From a virus, in IMG/VR virus record IMGVR_UViG_3300036831_000243, positions 1 through 30,458 of that record: DNA of 30,458 bases; one strand, given 5' to 3'. Below the pieces are notes generated by a model. The model was not told where the DNA came from, ran no database searches, and saw nothing but the letters and a program-made list of their open reading frames with translations. The stretch's first letter is position 1. The number at the start of each line of letters is the position of its first letter. Both the position numbers and the translations under genes were made by a program. Positions 19,257-27,250 of the stretch are shown here, piece after piece.

Positions 19257-21224
19257 ATGGCACGAACGAACCTCAAGCGAGACCTCCGCGACCTCGTCGG
19301 CAAGCGCCAGCAGCGCACGTTCACGATCAGCCGCGAGGCTCCCGCTTTCGACGAGGCCGCGCGAACAGTGCCGATGGCACTCACTTCCGACGAGCCGATC
19401 TTCCACGGGTTCGCCTACATCATCCTCGACCACTCCCCCGCGAGCATCAACCTTGAACGCTTCACGGGCGGCCTCGCGCTCCTTGAGAACCACGATTCGG
19501 ACAGGCGGCTCGGACGGCTCCGCAACCCGGAGACGAACGGCCATGTCCTTCGCGCAAACGCGCGCTTCTCGACGCGGCCTTACGCCGACGAGATTTTTCG
19601 GGAGGTCGTCGAAGACCTGAAGGCAGGCGACGTGCCCGGCACGTCCTCGATGTTCACGATTGACGAGATCGCGGACAAGCCCGAAGGCGATATCGAGGGC
19701 TACCCCGTTTTCCGCGCGACGAAGTGGACGATCTACGAAGGCTCGGTCGTCTCAATCCCCGCTGACATCAGCGTCGGCGTCGGTCGCTCGATGGAAGACG
19801 ACGACGAGGAACGCGCGAAAGACGAACGTGAGAAGCGCGAAGAGGTTTGCGAGGAGTGCGACGGCGCGGGCTGCGATGCCTGCGGGGGTGATGACGACGA
19901 CGAAGAGGAGCGCGCCGCAAGAGAAGGCGACCCTAAAACAGATTCCGGCGGCGAGCGCGCCGCACCCACACCTTCGATTCAAGTGAGGACGGCAATGGAA
20001 AACGAGAAAAAACTGATTGAGCTGGGCGAGCTGATCGGCGAGGTCGAGATGGCCCGCGACTTCCTCCTGGCTAACAAGACGGTCGCGGAGTTCCGTGCCG
20101 CCGTCATCGAAAAGCGTAAAAACGCTCCGCCGCCGGTGCAGAAGCCGCTCGTCGAGCTGAACGAGGCCGAGCAGCGCCGCTACTCGATCTGCCGCGCGAT
20201 CATGGCGGACGCCAGCGACCGCCACGGCTACGAGGGCGAGAAGGTCAAGGCCAGCTTCGAGCTGGACATCCACCAGGAGATCGACCGCAAGCTCGACAAG
20301 TCCGTCCGTCGCAACGGCGGCATCTTCATCCCGACGGTCGTTAGCCGCGAGCAGCTCGTGCGCGCTGGCCTCGACTCGAAGACCTCGACGAAGGGCAGCG
20401 AGGTCGTTTTCACCGAGCCGGGCGACTTCATTCAGTTGCTCCGCAATAAGGCGCTCGTCCTCGCTTTAGGCGCGCGCATGCTCGCCGGCCTCCAGGGCAA
20501 CATCGCGTTCCCCCGCCAGACCGGCGCGGGCACGTTCACCTGGACGGGTGAGAACCCCGGCTCCGACGTGGCCGAGTCGAATCTCCTCCTCGACCAGGTG
20601 ACGATGTCGCCGAAGACGGGGCAGTCAACGACCAGCTACTCCCGCCAACTCCTGACGCAGGGCGTCATCAGCGTTGACCAGCTCGTCATGGACGACCTCG
20701 CGCAGATCGCCGCGCTGGAGATCGACCGCGTGTCGCTCCACGGTTCCGGCTCGTCGAACCAGCCGCGCGGAATCTACAACACCTCCGGCATCGGCTCGGT
20801 CGCCTTCGGCGGCCCCATCACCTTCCCGCTCGTCGTGGACATGGAGACGGCGGTCGCCGGCGCCAACGCCGACATCGGCACGATGGCCTACCTGACGACC
20901 ACGAACATCCGCGGCACGGCCAAGAAGACCGCGAAGCTCTCGAACACCATCGCCGAGGCGCTCTGGGAAGACGGCGAGATGAACGGCTACCGGGCCGAGG
21001 CGTCGAACAACGTCTCGAAGACGCTCGGCACCGGCTCCGATCACGGCATCGTCTTCGGCGTCTGGGGCCAGCTCGTCATCGGCGAGTGGGGCGCGCTGGA
21101 GATCATCACCGACCCCTACGCCAAGAAGAAGCAGGGCATGATCGAGGTCACGGAGTTCCTGATGATCGACGTGGCCGCGCGCCAGGCCGCGGCGTTCTGC
21201 AAGGGCACGACGCTCGTTCCCTAA
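19233..21224 (+). CDS. HK97-type prohead protease fused to major capsid protein
   Basis: A 663-aa protein (from ATG 19233; ATG 19257 would give 655). Residues 50-180 are an S78-type protease: H87 in LLENHDSDRRLG and S138/S139 in GTSSMFTIDE. Residues 190-240 are a charged linker with an unusual CEECDGAGCDACGG motif (C206, C209, C214, C217). From 255 (MENEKKLIELGEL) come the delta domain, then the HK97 fold: N-arm, E-loop, A-domain (GTFTWTGENPGSDVAESN, then YSRQLLTQG, LHGSGSSNQPRGIYNTSG). The protease would cut the delta domain and itself during maturation. ATG 19995 with GAGG 6 nt upstream could start a 409-aa capsid-only product. Confidence 0.92.
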   Translation: MSVGDSFFMARTNLKRDLRDLVGKRQQRTFTISREAPAFDEAARTVPMALTSDEPIFHGFAYIILDHSPASINLERFTGGLALLENHDSDRRLGRLRNPETNGHVLRANARFSTRPYADEIFREVVEDLKAGDVPGTSSMFTIDEIADKPEGDIEGYPVFRATKWTIYEGSVVSIPADISVGVGRSMEDDDEERAKDEREKREEVCEECDGAGCDACGGDDDDEEERAAREGDPKTDSGGERAAPTPSIQVRTAMENEKKLIELGELIGEVEMARDFLLANKTVAEFRAAVIEKRKNAPPPVQKPLVELNEAEQRRYSICRAIMADASDRHGYEGEKVKASFELDIHQEIDRKLDKSVRRNGGIFIPTVVSREQLVRAGLDSKTSTKGSEVVFTEPGDFIQLLRNKALVLALGARMLAGLQGNIAFPRQTGAGTFTWTGENPGSDVAESNLLLDQVTMSPKTGQSTTSYSRQLLTQGVISVDQLVMDDLAQIAALEIDRVSLHGSGSSNQPRGIYNTSGIGSVAFGGPITFPLVVDMETAVAGANADIGTMAYLTTTNIRGTAKKTAKLSNTIAEALWEDGEMNGYRAEASNNVSKTLGTGSDHGIVFGVWGQLVIGEWGALEIITDPYAKKKQGMIEVTEFLMIDVAARQAAAFCKGTTLVP

Positions 21225-21285
21225 CCGCATACCTGATGAGTGATGACCGCCTGGGCGAGGCCGCCGGGCGGATCACACTGATGAA

Positions 21286-21313
21286 GAGGGGCGGGGCAAA
21301 ATCCCCGCCCCTC
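21286..21313 (+). terminator. perfect 11-bp hairpin after the capsid gene
   Basis: GAGGGGCGGGG (21286-21296)/CCCCGCCCCTC (21303-21313) with a 6-nt loop, no T-tract. May be a terminator, an mRNA 3' protector, or a processing site for the abundant capsid message. Confidence 0.6.
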
Positions 21314-21341
21314 ACATAAAACCGAACGGAGCACAACCGCA

Positions 21342-21590
21342 ATGGCAGTCGAATTCGCGAACAGGAAAAAGAAGGTTCTCGTCACCGTGCGGGAAGACCT
21401 CGCACACGGCTTCGCCTATGGGGACGAGGATCAGAAGCTCGACGACTACTACCCCGGCGACACCCTGGCAGTCACGGAAGGCGACGCGGCGGCATTCATC
21501 GCACAGGGCTGGGTCGAGCGCGCCAAAGAAGGCGCTCGCCCGGGCCGCGCGGCTCGACGGGCCGAGGGTGCCGGCGCGGCGAAGAAGTAG
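21342..21590 (+). CDS. small protein after the capsid gene
   Basis: An 82-aa protein (GGAG upstream) with a strand-rich centre (KVLVTVREDLAHGFAYGDED, then DDYYPGDTLAVTEGDAAAFIAQGWVE) and a basic end. Position after the capsid gene is typical of a head completion or decoration protein, but there is no diagnostic motif. Its stop touches the next ATG. Confidence 0.6.
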   Translation: MAVEFANRKKKVLVTVREDLAHGFAYGDEDQKLDDYYPGDTLAVTEGDAAAFIAQGWVERAKEGARPGRAARRAEGAGAAKK

Positions 21591-21887
21591 ATGGCCTTCG
21601 CGGAAGATTTAACGCAGTTCTTTGACACGCGCGATTTCGCAGAGGTCGCGACACTCCACCTGACGGGCAGCGTGACGAGGGCGATCAACGCCATCTTCAA
21701 TCACCCGTCGCAGGAGGTCACGGTCTATGACACCGCGGTCGAGGCCGACAGCCCCAACATGCAGTGCCTGAAGACAGATGTCGCGGGCTTGGCGCGCGGC
21801 ACCACCGTTGACGTGGGCGGCGGGACGCACAAGGTCGTCCGGGTCGGCGACGACGGCACGGGGTTAGTAACGGTCTACTTCGAGTAA
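21591..21887 (+). CDS. head-tail joining protein (lambda FII-like)
   Basis: A 98-aa protein; length and pattern (AFAEDLTQFFDTRDFAEVATL, then HKVVRVGDDGTGLVTVYFE) match FII-like attachment proteins, which form the ring between portal/neck and tail tube. Its stop overlaps the next ATG (TAATG). Confidence 0.75.
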   Translation: MAFAEDLTQFFDTRDFAEVATLHLTGSVTRAINAIFNHPSQEVTVYDTAVEADSPNMQCLKTDVAGLARGTTVDVGGGTHKVVRVGDDGTGLVTVYFE

Positions 21888-22354
21888 TGCCGACTCCTCC
21901 TCCGAAAACAATCCGGCAGAAACTCGTGGACGCCATCGTCGCGAGGATGAATGGCATCAACGGCGCCGACCCTTACCAGACCACGCCGCTCTCGGTCGAG
22001 GAATGGGCGACGCACTACCAGGAGGACGAGCTCACGAACGGCTACCGGCTCTCGGTCTGCGACATGACGAACGAGCCGCAGACACAGAGCCGGCACGACC
22101 TCAACCAGGCGAACCGCCTGAAGGTGCAGGTCAGGGTCTTCACGTCTTCGGCCACGCGCGTTACGGATTTGCGGCAGATCATCGGCGACGTGCTGACGGC
22201 CATCCGCACGGATCAATTCTGGGGCGGCCTCGCCCAGTACAGCGAGCCGGGGCAGGACGGTTTCATCGTCCCGCAGGAGTCGGCGGGAGTGGCGGGCGCG
22301 GCAGTCGAGTTCATCATCGTTTACGGCTCGCAGCGCTTCGACGCTTTCGAGTGA
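21887..22354 (+). CDS. tail terminator-like protein (gpU-like)
   Basis: A 155-aa protein in the slot held by gpU/tail terminator between head joining and tail tube. IRQKLVDAIVARMNGI, then a strand-rich core (LKVQVRVFTSSATRVTDLRQIIGDVLTAIRTDQFW) and GAAVEFIIVYGSQRFDAFE follow the usual alpha/beta order. Caps the tube and fixes its length. Called on position and pattern, not on a diagnostic residue. Confidence 0.65.
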   Translation: MPTPPPKTIRQKLVDAIVARMNGINGADPYQTTPLSVEEWATHYQEDELTNGYRLSVCDMTNEPQTQSRHDLNQANRLKVQVRVFTSSATRVTDLRQIIGDVLTAIRTDQFWGGLAQYSEPGQDGFIVPQESAGVAGAAVEFIIVYGSQRFDAFE

Positions 22355-22367
22355 GAGGAAAAGAGAA

Positions 22368-23147
22368 ATGGGCGTTACAACAAATTATCTGATGGGGCGC
22401 GGGGCGCTCAAGCTCGCCAACCGCGCGGCGGACGGCAGTCCCGGCGCGCTCACGGACGTGGGCGAGAACGTCGTTTTCAGCGTTGAGATCACGAAGGAGT
22501 ATAAGGAAAATTACTCCTCGCGATACGCCATTAGCGAGAAGGACGCGCACGTCCCCATCCGCCAGGCCCTCAAGGTCATGCTCACGATTAAGGAGGCGGT
22601 CGCCAAGAACCTCGAAATCATCCTCCACGGCAAGAGCACTACTTACGCCGGCGGCACGGTCACGGGCGCGGCCTTCCCTTCCGGCATTCAGGCCGGGGAA
22701 ACCTATGAACTGCCCGGCCTCCAGGGCGCGCCCTCCGCGCTCACGATCGTGGACAGCACCGGCTCACCCGTGACACTCGTCGCCGGCACCGACTACGTCG
22801 CCGACTTGCAGTTCGGCACTGTGAAGTTCAACTCTTCGGCGCTCGCCGGGAAGATTCAGCCCTTCAAGGCCAGCTACACGCAGGCCGGCGCGACGCGCAC
22901 CTCTATCCTCGCCCAGGAAGTGCCGGACAAATACCTGCGCTTCGAGGGCATCAACATCGCCAACAACGACGGGCCGCGAAACTTCCTCGCCGTCATCTAC
23001 AACGCGAAGCTGCTGCCCGCGAAGAAGGTGGATTTCAAGGGCGAAGACTACGCGCAATTCGAGATCGAGTGCGAGTGCCTCATCGACCCGAACAAGGCGG
23101 AAGACCCGGAGCTCGGGCGCTACGGCTACTACCTGCCGTTCTCGTAA
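22368..23147 (+). CDS. major tail tube protein
   Basis: A 259-aa protein just before the tail chaperones. MGVTTNYLMGRGALKLANRA is typical of tube proteins, and the body (NVVFSVEITKEYKENYSSRY, then FEGINIANNDGPRNFLAVIYNAKLLPAKKVDFKGEDYAQFEIECECL) matches the two-sheet, loop-and-stack architecture of siphovirus tube subunits. The insert (about 95-185) carries a beta domain that may project from the tube. Stacked hexamers form the DNA channel. Confidence 0.85.
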   Translation: MGVTTNYLMGRGALKLANRAADGSPGALTDVGENVVFSVEITKEYKENYSSRYAISEKDAHVPIRQALKVMLTIKEAVAKNLEIILHGKSTTYAGGTVTGAAFPSGIQAGETYELPGLQGAPSALTIVDSTGSPVTLVAGTDYVADLQFGTVKFNSSALAGKIQPFKASYTQAGATRTSILAQEVPDKYLRFEGINIANNDGPRNFLAVIYNAKLLPAKKVDFKGEDYAQFEIECECLIDPNKAEDPELGRYGYYLPFS

Positions 23148-23190
23148 AGCGCGGGTGCGCTCGGCCCGCGCAGCGAAATCTACACACCCG

Positions 23191-23224
23191 GCGCGGGACG
23201 CTCTCAAGAGATGTCCCGCGCTTT
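23191..23224 (+). terminator. intrinsic terminator after tail tube gene
   Basis: GCGCGGGAC (23191-23199)/GTCCCGCGC (23213-23221), perfect 9 bp, with an inner CTCT/AGAG stem, then TTTC. It stands 26 bp before the chaperone start, so upstream transcripts of the abundant tube protein may end here. Confidence 0.75.
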
Positions 23225-23246
23225 CGATTAGAAGGAGCACGCAGAA

Positions 23247-23645
23247 ATGGCTAAGTTCAAATCTACGCAGTTGCGCGCTGACGCGCCGCACAAGGCTATG
23301 GTCAAGCTCGTCATCCGCGACGAGCAGGGAGAGAAGCAGGAGGTCGAGACGGCTGTCTTCTACCGCGCGCTGTCGCTCGACGATCAGGCGACGTTTCCGA
23401 GCGTCGAGGGCAAGGAAGGCAAGGAGCGCATCGAGGCCGTGAAAGCGCAGCTCGCCCTGCTCGTCCACAGCATTCCGGAGTTCGGCGTCGGGCCGGATGA
23501 CGAGCAGGAGCCGTCGCCCGAGTTCTTCGGCACGCTCGAAGACGCGCACGTCAACGCGATCAGCGAAGCCATCGCCGAGGATCGCGACCCAAACTCGTTG
23601 CCCTCCAGCTCCTCGCCGCTCACTACCGGAGCGGAGGGCAAGTAA
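23247..23645 (+). CDS. tail assembly chaperone G
   Basis: A 132-aa protein with AAGGAG 9 nt upstream. KSTQLRADAPHKAMVKLVIRDEQGEKQEVETAVFYRALSLDD is the strand-rich N-terminal half typical of gpG; the C-terminal half is helical and acidic, ending in a Ser/Pro-rich tail (NSLPSSSSPL). It is immediately upstream of the tape measure gene and carries the -1 frameshift site at 23588-23594. gpG-type proteins bind the tape measure protein while the tube is built. Confidence 0.85.
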   Translation: MAKFKSTQLRADAPHKAMVKLVIRDEQGEKQEVETAVFYRALSLDDQATFPSVEGKEGKERIEAVKAQLALLVHSIPEFGVGPDDEQEPSPEFFGTLEDAHVNAISEAIAEDRDPNSLPSSSSPLTTGAEGK

Positions 23646-23794
23646 CGAATCCGCTGCTGCCGCTCGACCAGACCGTCATCGCTCTGGTCGAGCGGTACGG
23701 GTTTCTCCCAAGCGAAATACTCGGCGAAGACGAGTATTGGATAAATCGCCTGCTCCTAAACATGCAGGCGCGCGCGCGCGCGAGCCGGAAGTAA
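23247..23794 (+). CDS. tail assembly chaperone GT, made by -1 frameshift
   Basis: Join of 23247-23594 and 23594-23794. Zero frame reads GAC CCA AAC; slippage on C CCA AAC (23588-23594) moves reading one base back, giving 66 further codons: LVALQLLAAHYRSGGQ, then NPLLPLDQTVIALVERYGFLPSEIL, ending RARASRK. Total about 182 aa. The extension is continuous coding sequence with no internal stop and fills the gap to the tape measure gene at 23801, so the T segment has no other explanation. In lambda a similar -1 shift makes gpGT in a small ratio that loads the tape measure protein. The event itself is inferred from the sequence signal. Confidence 0.8.
23588..23641 (+). promoter_or_regulatory. -1 ribosomal frameshift signal (slippery site plus stem-loop)
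   Basis: Slippery heptamer CCCAAAC (X XXY YYZ in zero frame) at 23588-23594. After 3 nt comes a stem: TTGCCCTCC (23598-23606) with GGAGGGCAA (23633-23641), a bulged A at 23607, then GCTCC (23608-23612) with GGAGC (23628-23632). This is 14 pairs, loop of 15 nt. The G stop codon follows the stem directly at 23643. Confidence 0.8.
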
Positions 23795-23800
23795 ACGACG

Positions 23801-26758
23801 GTGGCGACCAAGAATCTCGACGCCTACAAGCTCGGAGTCGTGCTCGATGCCTCGGGCGCGGCGAAGGGGATCGCCGCGCTCAATGACGCCGACAAGGCGG
23901 CGACCAAGACTTACTCGTCACTCACACAGCTCTCCAAAAGCTTTAAGTTCGGACTCGCCGACAAGTTCAAGTCCGAGCTTGCAGAGGCCCAGAAGGTCGC
24001 CGGCTCGTCGCGCGCTTCAGCCGTCGGGCAGCAGCTCGGCTCGATGGTCGGCGACGGGATCAAGAACGGCATCGGCTCGGTCTTTACCGCCGCGAATCTC
24101 GGCAAGCTGATCGGCACCGCCATCGCGCCCGGGATCGGCACCGTCGTGGGCGGGATCGTCGGCTCGGGCGTGGACGCGGCCTTAGAGAAAATCTCCGGGC
24201 CGCTGATGAATCAGATTCAGCGCGGCATCGAGCTGAATAAACAACTCGAATTAGCCCAACTTCATTACACGGCCTTTACGGGCAGCAGCGCTGAGGCCGA
24301 AAGGCACCTCGCTTCACTCAAAAAGCTCTCCGTAGAAGCGGGCCTCGACCTCCCGCAGCTCCTGACCGCCGACCAACGACTCGAAGAGTTCAACGACAAC
24401 GTGAAGCTCTCGGAGTTGGAGTTGCGAGCGGCTGCCGACCAGGCGGCGCGCTTCGGCGGCGGCGTGGACGGCTTCAATTCGATTGCCTCCGCGCTCGGCC
24501 TGATCGCCGAGCGGGGCGAACTGTCGAGCAAGTCGCTCCTCAAGCTCTATAAGCAGGGGATTGACGCGCCGAAGCTCCTCGCGCAGGCGACGGGCCTTTC
24601 GGAGAAGGAGGTCAAGGCGCGCATCAAGGCTGGCCATGTCAACGGAGCTTATGCGGCGCAGGCCATCAGTGAAGGCATCGAGGTAAATTCCGGCGGCTAC
24701 GCGCAGCGGGTCGCCACCTCGACGCTCTCAGGTCAGCAGGCGCGGTTTCAGGCGCTCCAGGACAGCCTCGCGCAACGCGGCACGGCCAATATCACGCAGG
24801 GGATGAAGGATGCTTACGGCCTCGGCAACAACATCCTCGCGAGCGGCATGGCGGACAAGACGGTCGCCTTTATTGACCGTGCCGCCGGGTCGCTCAAGAA
24901 CCTGATCGAGGTCGCGGTCAAGACCGGCTACAACGCGACCTCCGGCCTCATCGAAGGGATGCTCGACACCGGCAACCTCGGCGCAGGCGTGAGTAAATTC
25001 GTCGGCAAGTTCACCGACGCGCTGACGAGCACGGCGGGCTTCGACATCAACTCGCCCTCGAAGAAGATGATCCCCGTCGGCGAAGACGCCGCAGAGGGCG
25101 TCGTCGTCGGATTTGAAAACTACATGGCCGGCGAGGGCGCGCAACGTCTCACGGCCACGATTACAGAGACGGTGCGCCAGGCGCAGAACAGGCAGCGCCT
25201 CAACAATCTCGCACAGCGCGAGCCTGATTTTCTCCCGACGCTTGAGCGGGAAGCCGCCAAGCGGAACATGAACCCCGACGACATTCTGAACCTGCTGGCG
25301 ATTGAATCGGGATTCAATAAGTCGGTCACTAACAAGTTCGGCTATTCGGGCTTGGGGCAGCTTGGCAGAAACGAGCGCGCGAGTCTGGGATTGCCTTCAA
25401 GCGATGCCGCCGCGCGAAATTTGTTCGCTTCCAAGTCCGCCGCGTGGCAGTTGGTCAACGCCGTCTTTCCCCTGATTGACCAGAAGAACCGGGCGGCGAT
25501 ACGGAGCGGCGTTGGCCCGCTCGATGACCTTTCAAAGCTGTACGCGGCTTGGGGCGCGGGGCACGCCGAGCGCGACCCCAACGCAGTCATGGCCGTGCGT
25601 GGAGGGAAGCGCGCGGGGATGTACGCCAACAATCCCCTGTGGGATTACAACCATGACGGGGTCATCCGACAGTACGAGTTCGGGCAGGCCGCGCGCGCCG
25701 CGCTGGGCGCGGGTACCAACTTCACAGTGAGCGGCATCCCCGTCTCCGCGTCGAACCCCGTGCCCGTGCAGATGATGGGCGACCTCACGGGCAGCGTCGG
25801 CGTATTAGCGGGCGACACCTTCAACCCGTCTCGCGCGCCCTCCGTCCTCAACCAGTTCAGGCAGACGCTCAAAGACACCGTGCCCGTCGTCGTTGATGTG
25901 ACGGAGAAGCAGGACGCGCTCGAACAAACGACCGGCGTCACGGCCACGCAGCTCTTCCTCTTCAACAAAACTCTGCTGCCCGTGCCCAGCGTCCTCGACG
26001 CCTCCGCGAAGGCCACGAACGCCTTCTCGATGTCGCAGGAGGAATACGCAAAAAAGATTTTCGGCGGCGCGTCCAAAATATCGCAGGCCATCACGAATAT
26101 CGCCGGCGCGCTCGGCGAAATCTCCGGCCTCATGCCGTCAGGCGGGCAGGTCGGAAAGAAAAGAGGCTTCTTCTCGAAGCTCCTCGGGTTCGCTGCGCCG
26201 TTTCTCTCGTTCATCCCCGGCGTCGGCCCGATCCTCTCGACGCTCGCCGGCATGGGGAGTAACGCGCTCGCGGGTAACTGGGGCGGAGTCGTCTCCGGCC
26301 TCGCGGGCGGACTCCAACCGGGCGGCGTCTTCCGCGGCAAGCCTTCGGCGAACACTCCCGCGCCGGCTCTCGGCGACGTGAGCGTATCGGGCGCAAACGG
26401 CGGCGACACCTCGATGCCGCACCGTGCGACGGGCGGCCCCGTGCGCCGCGGGCGCGCCTATGTCGTGGGCGAGTACCGGAACGAGGTCTTCGAGCCGAAC
26501 GAGGACGGATGGATCCACCCGTCGGTTGACTCTTACCTTGCAGGTATGCGCGGGGTGCCGCGCACCGGCGGCGACTTCGGCGCGGTGCTCTCGCGGCTCG
26601 AAGCGCACTTCGCGCGGCTCGACGCCTACCCGCCCGAATACGTCTTCGCGACCGGCGCGCAGCGCAACCCCGGAGCGGTCACGGACGCGTTCATGACGCA
26701 TGGCAGCCGCGACCCGCGCGTCATCGAGTGGATGAGCAGAAGGGTGGCCGGAATATGA
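23801..26758 (+). CDS. tape measure protein with lytic transglycosylase domain
   Basis: A 985-aa protein from GTG 23801. N-terminal tape-measure domain (QLHYTAFTGSSAEAERHLASLKKLSVEAG, then LRAAADQAARFGGGVDGFNSIASALGLIAERGELSS) and helical body, a hydrophobic Gly-rich segment (about 95-125), and residues about 470-610 an SLT domain: DDILNLLAIESGFNKSVTNKFGYSGLGQL with catalytic Glu502 (LAIES). The C-terminus (TGGPVRRGRAYVVGEYRNEVFEP) is typical of tape proteins. By the usual 1.5 angstrom per residue rule the tail would be about 150 nm long. The SLT domain probably cuts peptidoglycan during DNA injection. It shares GGLQPGGVFR (836-845) with the protein at 8777. Confidence 0.93.
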   Translation: MATKNLDAYKLGVVLDASGAAKGIAALNDADKAATKTYSSLTQLSKSFKFGLADKFKSELAEAQKVAGSSRASAVGQQLGSMVGDGIKNGIGSVFTAANLGKLIGTAIAPGIGTVVGGIVGSGVDAALEKISGPLMNQIQRGIELNKQLELAQLHYTAFTGSSAEAERHLASLKKLSVEAGLDLPQLLTADQRLEEFNDNVKLSELELRAAADQAARFGGGVDGFNSIASALGLIAERGELSSKSLLKLYKQGIDAPKLLAQATGLSEKEVKARIKAGHVNGAYAAQAISEGIEVNSGGYAQRVATSTLSGQQARFQALQDSLAQRGTANITQGMKDAYGLGNNILASGMADKTVAFIDRAAGSLKNLIEVAVKTGYNATSGLIEGMLDTGNLGAGVSKFVGKFTDALTSTAGFDINSPSKKMIPVGEDAAEGVVVGFENYMAGEGAQRLTATITETVRQAQNRQRLNNLAQREPDFLPTLEREAAKRNMNPDDILNLLAIESGFNKSVTNKFGYSGLGQLGRNERASLGLPSSDAAARNLFASKSAAWQLVNAVFPLIDQKNRAAIRSGVGPLDDLSKLYAAWGAGHAERDPNAVMAVRGGKRAGMYANNPLWDYNHDGVIRQYEFGQAARAALGAGTNFTVSGIPVSASNPVPVQMMGDLTGSVGVLAGDTFNPSRAPSVLNQFRQTLKDTVPVVVDVTEKQDALEQTTGVTATQLFLFNKTLLPVPSVLDASAKATNAFSMSQEEYAKKIFGGASKISQAITNIAGALGEISGLMPSGGQVGKKRGFFSKLLGFAAPFLSFIPGVGPILSTLAGMGSNALAGNWGGVVSGLAGGLQPGGVFRGKPSANTPAPALGDVSVSGANGGDTSMPHRATGGPVRRGRAYVVGEYRNEVFEPNEDGWIHPSVDSYLAGMRGVPRTGGDFGAVLSRLEAHFARLDAYPPEYVFATGAQRNPGAVTDAFMTHGSRDPRVIEWMSRRVAGI

Positions 26759-27213
26759 GCGTTGATTTTGAAAAGCTCATCACGGACGGCTTCTCGTTCG
26801 AGCTGGCTTCGATCAAGGGGGCGGGCCTCTTCGCCTCTTACGGCGACGGCTACGGCGAGGGAGCCGTGATCGGCAACCCCGACGGCCTACTCTCGTGGAA
26901 GATCAAGGTCTCGGCGCTCCCCGACTCTGACGACTACCTGCTCAACGCGGGCGAGTTCGGGTTGCAGACGAGGTTTCAGTACCTCTGGGACTTCTACGCG
27001 CGCCACAACGTCGCGCAGTGGCACAAGGTCTTTCAGTTCCACGACCCGCTCAGCAAAAAAGATTTCCTCGCCGACATCGCCGAGGAGCAGCTCGACTACC
27101 AGCTCTTCTGCCTGACGGTGGCCACTGTCGGCTTAACGATCCGGCAGCGGCGGGTGCACGGCGTCGAATCGCCGGGAGACGTGGTCGAGGTCGAGAACAA
27201 CCAGGAGATTTAA
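26755..27213 (+). CDS. minor tail protein following the tape measure gene
   Basis: A 152-aa protein at an ATGA overlap with the tape measure gene. FELASIKGAGLFASYGDGYGEGAVIGNPDGLLSWKIKVSALPD, then YLWDFYARHNVAQWHKVFQFHDPLSKKDFLADIAEEQLDYQLF and TIRQRRVHGV match the pattern of a short distal tail protein, a first ring at the tail tip. The 'pdYLxxfxeDxLxYQxF' and 'QRRV' pieces recur in this position in other siphophages. Called on pattern and position. Confidence 0.65.
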   Translation: MSVDFEKLITDGFSFELASIKGAGLFASYGDGYGEGAVIGNPDGLLSWKIKVSALPDSDDYLLNAGEFGLQTRFQYLWDFYARHNVAQWHKVFQFHDPLSKKDFLADIAEEQLDYQLFCLTVATVGLTIRQRRVHGVESPGDVVEVENNQEI

Positions 27214-27250
27214 GTAGTACCGCCCGCGGTACCACTTCGATGCCACAAAG

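Noticed and set aside
19257-21224. Separate, non-fused protease and capsid genes
   Set aside because: The frame is open without a stop from the protease through the linker to the capsid fold; only an internal start at 19995 can give a separate capsid.
27214-27250. GTGGTACCGCG on the minus strand, resembling a T-box leader element
   Set aside because: It is a short GTACCGC/GCGGTAC hairpin in a phage tail operon with no specifier loop, long leader or aminoacylation-related gene downstream.
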